Source of the DNA: Litoditis marina
Lineage: Eukaryota > Nematoda > Chromadorea > Rhabditida > Rhabditidae
Assembly: GCA_964036275.1 (NCBI GenBank)
Contig: OZ038436.1
Coordinates: forward strand, 23,091,904 to 23,155,903
Length of the DNA stretch: 64,000 bases
Reading direction: 5' to 3'
In this document: positions 1 to 11,700 of the stretch, one piece after another
How the letters are laid out: each line of letters begins with the position of its first letter
Position numbering within the stretch: position 1 is the first letter of the stretch
Made by a program: the position numbers and the translations under genes
Notes under the pieces: generated by a model
What the model saw: only the letters and a program-made list of their open reading frames with translations
Told to the model about the DNA's origin: nothing
The model's database searches: none

Positions 1-1995
1 CGGTAGTTCTCCTCAACATAGAGCGCGGTAGTTCTCCTTAACATAGAGCGCGGTAGTTCTCCTCAACATAGAGCGCGGTAGTTCTCCTCAACATAGAGCG
101 CGGTAGTTCTCCTTAACGTAGAGCGCGGTAGTTCTCCTCAACATAGAGCGCGGTAGTTCTCCTCAACATAGAGCGCGGTAGTTCTCCTTAACATAGAGCG
201 CGGTAGTTCTCCTCAACATAGAGCGCGGTAGTTCTCCTCAACATAGAGCGCGGTAGTTCTCCTTAACGTAGAGCGCGTGAATTCTTTGGAGCGCGGTAGT
301 TCTCCTCAACACAGAGCGCGGTAGTTCTCCTCAACATAGAGCGCGGCAGTTCTCCTTAACATAGAGCGCGGTAGTTCTCCTCAACATAGAGCGCGGTAGT
401 TCTCCTCAACATAGAGCGCGGTAGTTCTCCTTAACGTAGAGCGCGTGAATTCTTTGGAGCGCGGTAGTTCTCCTCAACATAGAGCGCGGTAGTTCTCCTC
501 AACATAGAGCGCGGTAGTTCTCCTTAACATAGAGCGCGGTAGTTCTCCTCAACATAGAGCGCGGTAGTTCTCCTCAACATAGAGCGCGGTAGTTCTCCTT
601 AACATAGAGCGCGGTAGTTCTCCTCAACATAGAGCGCGGTAGTTCTCCTCAACATAGAGCGCGGTAGTTCTCCTTAACGTAGAGCGCGTGAATTCTTTGG
701 AGCGCGGTAGTTCTCCTCAACATAGAGCGCGGTAGTTCTCCTCAACATAGAGCGCGGTAGTTCTCCTCAACATAGAGCGCGGTAGTTCTCCTCAACATAG
801 AGCGCGGTAGTTCTCCTTAACATAGAGCGCGGTAGTTCTCCTCAACATAGAGCGCGGTAGTTCTCCTCAACATAGAGCGCGGTAGTTCTCCTTAACATAG
901 AGCGCGGTAGTTCTCCTCAACATAGAGCGCGGTAGTTCTCCCTAACGTAGAGCGCGTGAATTCTTTAGAGCGTGGAAGTTTTTCTCAACATAAAGCGCTA
1001 AACTTCTCCCTAACATAGAGCGCGAACTTCTATTTAACATAAAGCGCTGAACTTCTCCCTAACATAGAGCGCGGAACTTCTCCTTTGCATAGAGCGCGAA
1101 ACTTCTCCCTTACATAGAGTACGAAACTTCTCCTCAACATAGAGCGCGAAACTATTCCCTAACATAAAGCGCTAAACTTCTTATTAGCATAGAGTGCGAA
1201 ACTTCTCCCTAACATAGAGCGCAAACTTCTATTTAACATAAAGCGCTAAACTTCTCCCTAACATAGAGCGCGGAACTTCTCCTTTGCATAGAGCGCCAAA
1301 CTTCTCCCTTACATAGAGTACGAAATTTCTCCTCAACATAGAGCGTGAAACTGTTCCCTAACATAAAGCGCTAAACTTCTCCTTAGCATAGCGCGCGGAA
1401 CTTCTGTTTAGCATAGAGTGCAGAACTTCTCCTTTGCATAGAGCGCCAAACTTCTTCCTTACATAGAGTACGAAATTTCTCCTCAACATAGAGCGCGAAA
1501 CTGTTCCCTAACATAAAGCGCTAAACTTCTCCTTAGCATAGAGTGCGAAACTTCTCCCTAACATAGAGCGCGGAACTTCTTCTTAGCATAGAGCGCGGAA
1601 CTTCTTCTTAGCATAGAGTGCAGAACTTCTCCCTAACAAAGAGCGCGAACTTCTATTAAACATAAAGCGCTAAACTTCTCCCTAACATAGAGCGCGGAAC
1701 TTCTCCTTTGCATAGAGCGCGAAACTTCTCCCTTACATGGAGTACGAAACTTCTCCTCGACATAGAGCGCGAAACTGTTCCCTAACATAAAGCGCGAAAC
1801 TTCTCCTTATCATAGAAGTTCTCCCTTACATAGAGCACGCAACTTCTCCTCAACATAGAGCGCGAAACTTTTCCCTAACAAAGAGCGCGAAACTTCTCCT
1901 TAGCATAGAACTTCTCCCTCACATAGAGCACGCAACTTCTCCTCAACATAGAGCGCAAAACTTCTTTTTAACATGGAGCGCGAGACTTCTGCCTA
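1..1995. repeat. 25-28 bp minisatellite (ACATAGAGCGC family)
   Basis: Exact 25-bp period at the left (CGGTAGTTCT repeats at 1, 26, 51), with a recurrent variant ending GCGTGAATTCTTTGGAGCG about every 160-240 bp. From about 960 the unit drifts to 26-28 bp with AAACTTCTCCCTAACATA-type variants. No coding sense. Confidence 0.95.
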
Positions 1996-2016
1996 ACGTA
2001 GAGCGTGACACATAAA

Positions 2017-2180
<164 letters not shown>

Positions 2181-2423
2181 GTTAGGGCTGCGTGTATTTT
2201 ACGTGACTTCAACGCCTTGTTCAACATAAAATGAGTAAATCTATTCCCCATTCCAATTGCAGCTGCAGCCGATTCGTAGTCACTCGAAAATAAAAATGAA
2301 ATCCAGCTAGCTCACGTTTTTTCCACGCCATTTGCCTCACTCTTCCCCATTGGTTTTTCGACTGAAATTGTTACAAACACACAGACACACACACACACCA
2401 AACTAGCCTTTTATACTAGTGGA

Positions 2424-2743
2424 TTATCATACACTTTATCTATACGGAGAGTGACCTAATTATTTGAACACCGACATAAAAAACAATTCTCACCTTTTCA
2501 GTATATTGCAGCCTCTTTTGATTGATAAATACATTTAATTCAAAGTATTGTAGCCGAAACATCGCAGCACTACCGCCAGCTTCTCCATCGAAAATAGAAA
2601 TGAAAAGCAAAAAGCACGCCGTCCACGCCTTCCCAGTTGGAAAGTGCAATAGTGATAGATTTCGCCCATTTTCCGGCAAAAAGTGCAAAATGATGGAATT
2701 CCGGACACACAAACAGACCAAGCAAGGGAATTATATATAGAGA
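2424..2743 (-). mobile_element. Helitron leader remnant, interrupted by a nested Helitron
   Basis: The 5' end TCTCTATATATAATTCCC at 2743 is followed by a leader alike to those ending at 26813, 38805 and 41644. It stops at 2424, where the 5' end of another unit begins. Confidence 0.65.
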
Positions 2744-5218
2744 CAAGGGAGGTACCCCGGGCTACGCCCGGGTCCCTCCCTTGATGAGTCTAGGTCCCTT
2801 GATGATCTAGGCTAAAAGGAGCTTCCTGGCTTATTTAGCTTTATCTTCACTCTGTTTGCCAAACAGCCAAACTCGTATTTTTTAGCACAGGGCGCGAGGG
2901 TTCTTCGTAACACAGAGCGCGATAGAGCTTGAAAGTTTTTCTTCAGAAATTCTTCTTAGCATAGATCGTGAAAGATCTTTATAGAATGGAGCGCAAAAGT
3001 TCTCCTTAGCATAGATCGCGAAAGCTCTCCTTCGATAGTTCTCCTTAGCATAGATCGCAAAAGCTCTCCTTCGATAGTTCTCCTTAGCATAGAGCGCGGA
3101 AGTTCTCCTTTGATAGTTCTCCTTAGCATAGAGCGCGGAACTTCTCTTTAGCATAGATCGCGAAAGCTCTCCTTCGATAGTTCTCCTTAGCATAGATCGC
3201 GAAAGCTCTCCTTCGATAGTTCTCCTTAGCATAGAGCGCGGAAGTTCTCCTTTGATAGTTCTCCTTAGCGAGCGCGGAAGTTCTCCTTAGCATAGATCGC
3301 GAAAGCTCTCCTTCGATAGTTCTCCTTAGCATAGATCGCGAAAGCTCTCCTTCGATAGTTCTCCTTAGCATAGAGCGCGGAAGTTCTCCTTTGATAGTTC
3401 TCCTCAGCATAGAGCGCGGAAGTTCTCCTTAGCATAAAGCGCAAAATTTCTTCTTGGCGTAGAACGCTGAAGTTCTCCTTAGCCAAGAGCGCTGAAGTTC
3501 GCCTTCGAAAGTTCTCCTTAGTATAGAGCGCGTAAGTTCTCCTTTGAGAGTTCTCCTTAGCATAGATCGCGAATTTTTTTCTCAACGTAGAGAGCGGGAG
3601 CTCTCCTTAACATCGCGGTAGTTCTCCTTAACATAGAGCGCGGGTGTTTTTCTAAACATAGAGTGCGGAAGTTCTCCTTAGCATAGAGCGCAAATTTCCT
3701 TTTGGCATAGAGCGCGAGATCTCTTCCTCAGCATAGAACCCAACATCTCTCGTTAACGTAGGGCGCGAGAGTTCTTCTCAACATAGAGCGCGACAGTTCT
3801 CGTTAATGTAGAGCGCGAAAGTTCTCCTCAACATGGAGCGCGACATTTCTCGCTGACATAGAGCGCGAAAGTTCTGCTCAACATAGAGCGCGACAGTTCT
3901 CGTTAACATAGAGCGCAAAATTTTTTTCCAACATAGAGCGCGACAATTCTCGTTAACATGACGCGCAACAGCTCTCATTAACGTAGAACGCAACATTTCT
4001 CGCTGACATAGAGCGCGAAAGTTCTGCTCAACTCCTCAGCATAGAGCGCGGAAGTTCTCCTTAGCATAAAGCGCAAAATTTCTTCTTGGCGTAGAACGCA
4101 GAAGTTCTCCTTAGCCAAGAGCGCTGAAGTTCGCCTTCGAAAGTTCTCCTTAGCATAGAGCGCGTAAGTTCTCCTTTGAGAGTTCTCCTTAGCATAGATC
4201 GCGAATTTTTTTCTCAACGTAGAGAGCGGGAGCTCTCCTTAACATCGCGGTAGTTCTCCTTAACATAGAGCGCGGGTGTTTTTCTAAACATAGAGTGCGG
4301 AAGTTCTCCTTAGCATAGAGCGCAAATTTCCTTTTGGCATAGAGCGCGAGATCTCTTCCTCAGCATAGAACCCAACATCTCTCGTTAACGTAGGGCGCGA
4401 GAGTTCTTCTCAACATAGAGCGCGACAGTTCTCGTTAATGTAGAGCGCGAAAGTTCTCCTCAACATGGAGCGCGACATTTCTCGCTGACATAGAGCGCGA
4501 AAGTTCTGCTCAACATAGAGCGCGACAGTTCTCGTTAACATAGAGCACAAAATTTTTTTCCAACATAGAGCGCGACAATTCTCGTTAACATGACGCGCAA
4601 CAGCTCTCATTAACGTAGAACGCGACATTTCTCGCTGACATAGAGCGCGAAAGTTCTGCTCAACATAGAGCGCGACAGTTCTCGTTAACGTAGAGCGAAG
4701 AAAATCTCTTCAACATAAAGCGCGACAGTTCTCGTTAACACAGAGCGCAAGACTTTTTATCAACCTCGAGCGCGAGAAGTCCCACAAACAGGGATCAAAC
4801 TACATTGAAAGACAGTTGAACATATAGGGTGCACATGAACCGTGTAAATTTTCATTAAAAAAGTATTATAACTACTAATAGGACCAAAGTACATGGAAGT
4901 ACCTTCAAAAAACCAAAACGTAGTTGTAGTGTAAACAAAAACCGCGTAAAAAAATTAATTCTCACCCTTTCAGCACATTGCAGCCTCCCAGTAATTAATA
5001 AATACGATTGTAAATCAGAAAATCAGTTTTATAAAGCAGAGAATCAGAGCACTACCGCAGAGAAAATCATCGAGAATGGAAATGAAAAGCAAAAAGCACG
5101 GCTTCCACGCCTCCCCAGTCAGAAAGTGCAATAGTGAAGGAATTCGCCCATTTTCCGGCTAAAAGTGCAATAGTGAAGGAATTTCGGACACACCAAAGTA
5201 GCGAAATATAGAATAGGA
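2744..5218 (-). mobile_element. Non-autonomous Helitron unit (class A)
   Basis: 3' hairpin 2744-2783, minisatellite 2880-4785, leader 4790-5218, 5' end TCCTATTCTATATTTCGC. The leader stretch with GGTGCACATGAACCGTG (about 4800-4870) recurs in the unit ending at 44565. Confidence 0.75.
2880..4785. repeat. 25-28 bp minisatellite with a 632-bp duplication
   Basis: ACATAGAGCGC family. A block at about 3400-4030 recurs at about 4032-4660 with a constant offset of 632 bp and few changes. Confidence 0.9.
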
Positions 5219-5259
5219 CAAGGAAGGTAGCCCGGGCTAACGCCCGGGCCCCTCCCTTG
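5219..5259 (-). other. 3' terminal hairpin of the autonomous Helitron (class A)
   Basis: Inner stem CCCGGGC/GCCCGGG with loop TAAC; outer arms CAAGGAAGG and CCTCCCTTG pair with one mismatch. This is where Helitrons carry a palindrome. Class A hairpins also sit at 2744, 16583, 19828, 24684, 28903, 32381, 38806, 41645, 47396, 49500, 50225 and 59090. Confidence 0.85.
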
Positions 5260-5493
5260 ATGAGTTTAGGCTGCAATATTATAACGAAAACTGAGTTGTT
5301 TGGACACGTCCAGTGATGTTGAAATCATGAAAAGCGTTAATATTGTTTAGCATATTCCGTTAGGGTTATCTAAATACAAATGTACGACTGCCTAACTTTA
5401 TGGTGTTCTTGGATGTACAACCGTTTTGTGCTCGTCCGTTTCATAACATGTAGAAATGCATTAAAACGTTTATTAAATTAATGACACGTTATC

Positions 5494-5726
5494 TTACAGA
5501 ACACTTTTCTCGACAACATTCTTGTAAGTTCCCGAGAGCGACAATATTTTGCATCCCTGCATGCTCCGTGCGCGAGACATAGCCACGTACAACTGTCCAT
5601 GACCAAATACATGCTGCGGTAGATAGAGACCGACATGTGTGAGTGATTGACCTTGCGACTTATTAATAGTCATAGCAAATGCCAGTCGTACAGGGAATTG
5701 ACGTCTTCTTAAACGAAAGGGCAAAC
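5494..5726 (-). CDS. RepHel: RepHel exon 20 (helicase motifs V-VI, stop)
   Basis: 233 nt including the stop. Joins as [15 protein letters not shown] and carries INKSQGQS (motif V) and [13 protein letters not shown] (motif VI). The 3' hairpin lies about 235 bp beyond the stop. Confidence 0.93.
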
Positions 5727-8700
5727 CTGAAAACTAATTTTAAGAAATTTTTCTAAAATATCCTGACTGGGTATTATTAGTTTCAAACATTTATGAGTAC
5801 GAAATGACTATAAAATGGTGAACAGAATATTTTTTCAAAGTTTGTGTCCATTTTTTTCTTTTCTTCCGTTTCCTGGTAGAGCATCATTTCCATAAAGTAA
5901 TATACCTTTCTCTGTGAAGTTGTCTATGCGCGGAATGAAAACAACGGATCCTTTTCTTGCTCCACAGATAAATTTGCATTGTAAAATTCGAGCACTGAAT
6001 GCTATCACCACAAATCGGGTACCATTACATAACCCATTTGAAACATCCAAGTTTCTCAATAGCATGATCACACATCCCACCTGAAGTATATATTAAAGTA
6101 TGCTCGGACACTTGGGTGACGCTGAAAAATTTGCAAAGCTTTCTAATAACGATTAATACCTTAAGCTTCAACAGATGAGGAGGAGAGCCGGCTGGATTCT
6201 GTTTGTTGAGAAACTCCACGGGAAAATTAATGACGTCGTCTGCGTCATCCGAGTTCACTTCATCGATGCTTCGGAAAACTCTTTCTTGACCACTGAGCCG
6301 TTGTAACACGCTCTCATTCATGTCATTCACATCTACGTTTTTCGGCGCAAGGATAGCTCTATCAGAAAAAATGTTTGGATCATCGAATCGATCTTCAAAT
6401 ACTTCTGACAGTAGGTTTCCTTGTGAAATCATAGATTCAGGTATTTGCACACATCCGTCCTCATCCTCTTCCAATGTACCATTACCCACTGATAATAGAA
6501 ATTCCGACCAATCATTAGATCCAGGTAGACTTCGCATATTTTGCATGAGTGTGAATTTTTGGAAGGAAGAAAATAACGGGGAATGCTTCAAGCAAGCCTC
6601 GACAGCATCGCCACCACGACCTCTTTCCACAACGGGCAAAACCTGAATTTTCTTTCTCAAATAGGCTAGGTAGTCGTCACAAAAACTGAGGAAAAATATA
6701 TGTTCGAGAATTTCATTCAACTAATTGAGTAAGGTACAGATAGAATGTGGGGTTGTCAACCACTTAAATGTTAAATTCAACCTTGTTTACGCGCATCATC
6801 TATTATGTTCTTGCAAACGCAATATGAACCAAGGCAACATTTCAACGTTAGTTATCAAAAATGCTGACACTCACTTGCCGAAAGTCTCCACCCAGTATCA
6901 TCAGTTTGCCTCCAAACGGAATGTTGTTGGACATAGTATCACGAAGTAGTTGATCTATTGCATCGAGAGAACATCGAGGGATCATGCTACATTCGTCGAC
7001 CACAAACACGTCAATATCGCGAAGAATACATGCTTCTTTGGATTGATTCTTGATGGTACTGATTTTATTAAGCTGTGGAATTGACAGTTTGAATAGTGAA
7101 TGTAATGTTCTTCCTCCCGGTAATAGGTTAGCTGCAATTCCAGTCCACGCCGCGCAGGCGACCTTTTTACCCTCTCCGAGAAATATGTGATACAGACAAT
7201 TATAGAGAAAAGTTTTTCCGCTGCCGCCAGGACCATCAACAAAATAGCATGACAAACGTGAACCATCAGATGCAGGTGAATGTAGTATACTATCGGCAGC
7301 TGCTTTTTGGGAGACAGTTAACTTTGAATACATATCAGCTCCAACAGTTGCGTGATCGATAGAGCTCAGCTGTTGCTGTGCATTGAGGGGACGTCTGGAA
7401 GCTGGAGGAGTGATGTACTTTTTCAGATCAATACCCATGCATGAAGCGCTATCCAGTACATCAAAATAAGCATGGGCGTGAGAATCGTCCGCAGAATAAC
7501 CTGGAAAAAGGTTGGACTGGATTTACACCAAAGTAAAGAACGCATCGGTACATCAAATTGTGAACACACTTAAAGAAAACATCACTATCTGTAATTGCAG
7601 CGTTGGATTGTTAGCCTGATGACACCCGCTAAATTTTGTTCTGTATGAGTTGTTCTCCAAGTAATACACGTACCTTGATGTAAATAGTCTTCCGAAAGGT
7701 CGTTGAGATATTTGTTCCATAGCGCAGGTGGATCGTTAACATCCGAGAACGCCAACAATGCACCGAACAATGATCGAAGTTGAGAAGGCATACCATACAC
7801 AACAGCCTCTGCCATGGTACGGTCAAAGTTGTTTTCGTCGCGTAATAAACCCAACTCTTTGGCTGCGGCAGAGAAGCTGGGAAAAATTGTACCATTGATG
7901 GTACGGGCATCTTCAAACGAAGTCAACCCTTTCCGACACAAAAGAATCAACCGAAGACAGTAGCGTTCTCTATCTCTTGGACTGCACATATACATTCGAC
8001 CAATCTGACGAATACCGCGTTGCCGTATTTTCCATAGACCACTGGCCTGGAATTTACCAATGAAACTATTTTTGCACTCAAAAACAAAGTTGAGTGCAGC
8101 CACCGCGACTGTTATTTCACCACCACAACGTTTAAAAAAATCAAATAAAAATGCAAAAAAATGCAAAAAAAATATAAGACATACAACGTTTTAGTAGCAT
8201 ATCCATACAATGGCTTACCTTCACAAAGGTGAAATACTCTGGGAAATTGATGTACAGACATTCTCTCGGATCTATCCCCGATGCATTCGGTGCTGTTGGA
8301 TCAAACTCTCTATTCATTTTGAACCTGGAAAGGTGGTTCTTATGCATTTCAGGTGATGATGATGAATTGAATCACTTGAATCAAAATTTTTCTCACGTTC
8401 AAAGTATGTAGTGTAAACCAACCAAGCTGTCAGCGTAGTGAATTTGGATCCGGCACGCTGCAAAGCCGCATCTAGTTTTCCATTTTGAAAGACGACGGTT
8501 TGCTGTTCAGGAAGGTGTACCTGTACATTCTTGGTTATCGTTAACGAATGTAACAAAGATGTTAATTTCGATATAGTGTAGAGGTTTATGTTTGATTTTG
8601 ATTATGGTGCTGACATGAAATTTAGAATGAGCTTGAAGATGTTATCTGACTCAAATAATCGAACGAACTGAACTAAAACCAAATCAACAACTCACTTGAA

Positions 8701-11700
8701 GGCGGTAGATCACATCGGACTTGCGCTGAACATCAAACTCGAAGATTCTGTGAATAGCTTCTGGTGCGCAAATATATCGGGTGTCCAAATGAGCCTTTAT
8801 CTCGTCGACTGGTCGTCCATTCGCTGTCTGCTCTACTTGTTTTAGTCTCAACGTAGCGCGGTCAATACCTTTATAAACGTATTTGAACAGGTATTTGACC
8901 GCGTGCAACATAGAACAAATTTCTAAGTTTATGTGCGCGTTGAAACGTAAACAGAGGTAGGCGTTATGGGGCACTACCCATCGATTGTCATAGACCTGCA
9001 AAAGTTATTGTTGGTCATGTTAATTCGGTCAGAGCTCAAAGCGTGCTCGGTAAATCTTACCACGTTGCCAATTGTCACTGTCCTTCCGTCGTTTGGTCGT
9101 CGGTACAGGGGAAAGGAGTCGTCTTCGATTCTGGTCTGGTCCTGGTGTTGTTTCGGGAATTCTTTCGAGCAAATTCCATCTTTCATGCAGGGAGCGGATG
9201 GGTTGTTAACGCCACAGTTTTTGTGCATCATAGCCGATGAAACGATCTCGAATAGTTCCGGTTCTGTCAGAGGGTCAGGGAGGAACGCTCTGATGACTCT
9301 ATCCACTGAAATTATACGCATGGTGTGATGTGTGCTATTCGTTTGATGCAACTGAATGTTTTTCTCGTAGTTCACTTCTCGCAAAGGAAAAAAAACAGAA
9401 AAAAAAGAGTTCTTGGTTAAGGCTCAAAATGAGAACATCTGGGACTCAACTCCATCAGAAGTTAAAGATTAATGCAGCAAGACAACACACGTAACTCAGA
9501 AACACGGATAATCTCACCTTCTTCGGGAGTACGGGGCTTGAAATCAGGTTTCATTGTGAGAAGCATGTGGCAGTGAGGTAGACCTCGTTTCTGCCACTCC
9601 ACCACGCTGATATATGCTGCAACTTCTCCAAGTACGTGATCCTTCAGCAGAGCGTCAAACAGAGCTTTTAACTTCAAATTAAATACTCGAGCGACTAAAT
9701 CCGGTCGATCGCTGGCTGTCTGATGAGGAAGTAGGTTTTCCAAGATTTCCCTCCATCTCGGACTGCATGTAACAGTTAGAAAGTATGTTGGTTTGCCGTA
9801 TTTCGTAACAATACTCATTGCATCTTGGTACCCCTGTTGCATGTTTCTAGGCGTGCCAGTGAAAGAGGAAGGAAGAATTATCCTTGCTCCTGGAACAGTA
9901 CTGTCCACCCCCGTATTTACGTGGTCGAGAAGCGACTGGTAAGCATCCGATCTGAGCTCTTCTTGGTGGGTTCTTGCATAGTTGAGACGATTCTGTTCAA
10001 TTTTCACCCAACTATCTACAACAAACTGTTGAAACAGCTTGCCACCATGAAAGAGGGGGTTGAAGCTCTCACGCATTGAGAGAAGAAACGAATAATATTC
10101 GCGCTGAGTCACTCTTGTACGTCGCCTGCTCGGATCTTGTACCGTCCTGGTCATGTCTGGATGCCACCCAAATCTCCCTGTTGGGAAAAACAGGGGGTAA
10201 GTGAGCGGGTCACAAAGTTTATCGATGTCGCGTAGTTGTTGAAGACCGCCACCGGTTAAGTGGACAGCAATGCTCCTAGATGATGGTACGTCGTTCTCTT
10301 CTCCCACGAACACTGCGGCCACCTGAATGAAAACCACATAGTTTTGAACACGTCATATGGATGAATGCCTTTTATGTCATATTTCGGATGAATGTCTATT
10401 ATTGTATATTAACTTTAACCGAAATCACCTCATTTGTCTCGGGTACGTTGTATCTTCTTAGATCGGTAGAGGTGTCGATGTGAAACATCATTCGCACATT
10501 GGGACGTGGAAGATGCAAAGCTGCTGCTTTTCTCTCTTCTTCTAGTGCCACTCGACTCATCATCTTGAAACTTTGTGCGTAGGGGTTGATGTCCAAAATC
10601 ATTTCGCTCAAATACTTCATAATTGCCGGCTCGCATTTTGAGTTCACCGCTTTGCCCATCCGCTCATCAGCTGCCTGCTGACTGTCAAGAATATACAATT
10701 GGCCGAATTGCGGGCTAGCTCCGGGCAGTGGTTCCAGAGGGCCCACGTGATGATATACTTGACCATGGACCTTATAACAATAAGGTCCTGGTCCACTGGG
10801 CACAGATAGTTGGCAACCCATCGAAGCCATCGCCAACGAACTATTGAAATTTCTGGCATTGTTTCGAAAGTTGGTACTTGAAGGTGTAGATCCAGTGAAT
10901 AGCTTTTTGATACCATCAGGGAAGTCCGAGAAATGGTCAATATTGATGTTCCCAAAATTACAGCATATATTCGATGTTCCGTTCTGTTGATTGCACTCTC
11001 CTGGAAAGTTTGGAGGTGAAATATGTGTCAAGTGTAGAATAAATCACAATAGAAAAACAATCACACTGAAATTGTTGAAACCGCGTTGAATGAGTAGATG
11101 TGATGTACCTTGAAAATATTTAGCTCCGCAAGCAGTACAGATAGTAGTCATAGGACCAAGATAGTGCTGAGGAACCACATTCGAGGAAAATCCAACTGGT
11201 TCATTAGGCACATTGTTCCGAGCGCGATGACGCTCTCTTTCCTGCGCTCTCCTTGCCTCTATAGATGCTAGAGATTGACTGAAAAACAACATTTCACTTA
11301 TGCGCCAGTTACATGCAACACAAACACAAAAAGAAAACGTAAAACACAGAAAAAATACGATTCGGGGATGGCAGACAACAATGAAAACAGTGTGACGAAC
11401 CTCCGGCGGTTGGCTGCTGTACGCTGGGCCTTGGTTGCTAGTCTTTGTGCACGTTGTTCCTCGTTTTCTCTTGAAAGGTGACCAATTATGTATCAGTAAA
11501 CCTACATCCAAAATGAGAAGCTGCTCTACGTGTGGTTTGATGCAATCAGGTGTAGACACAATCAATTATTCTATGAAACTCACATTTCCCGCGTTTCCGC
11601 TGTTCTCTGAGCATCGGTTGCTAGTCTTCGTTCCCGCTGTTCCACGGTTTCTCTTGGAAATAAATTAGTTTGCTATCTTTACTGTCAACAAATAGTCGTC

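Noticed and set aside
1..960. CRISPR-like regular repeats
   Set aside because: Contiguous tandem repeats without unique spacers, in a eukaryotic setting and without cas genes.
2730..2790. TATA box plus hairpin as promoter and 5' end of a plus-strand small RNA gene
   Set aside because: The order is better explained as a Helitron 5' end next to a Helitron 3' hairpin, both read on minus; no conserved transcript body follows on plus.
2775..2800. Hammerhead-like TTGATGAGTC next to class A hairpins
   Set aside because: Only the CUGAUGA-like string resembles the ribozyme; no GAAA core or matching stems are visible near it.
9820..10080. Plus-strand frames opposite the Rep domain
   Set aside because: Shadows of the minus-strand exon, which carries the conserved motifs.
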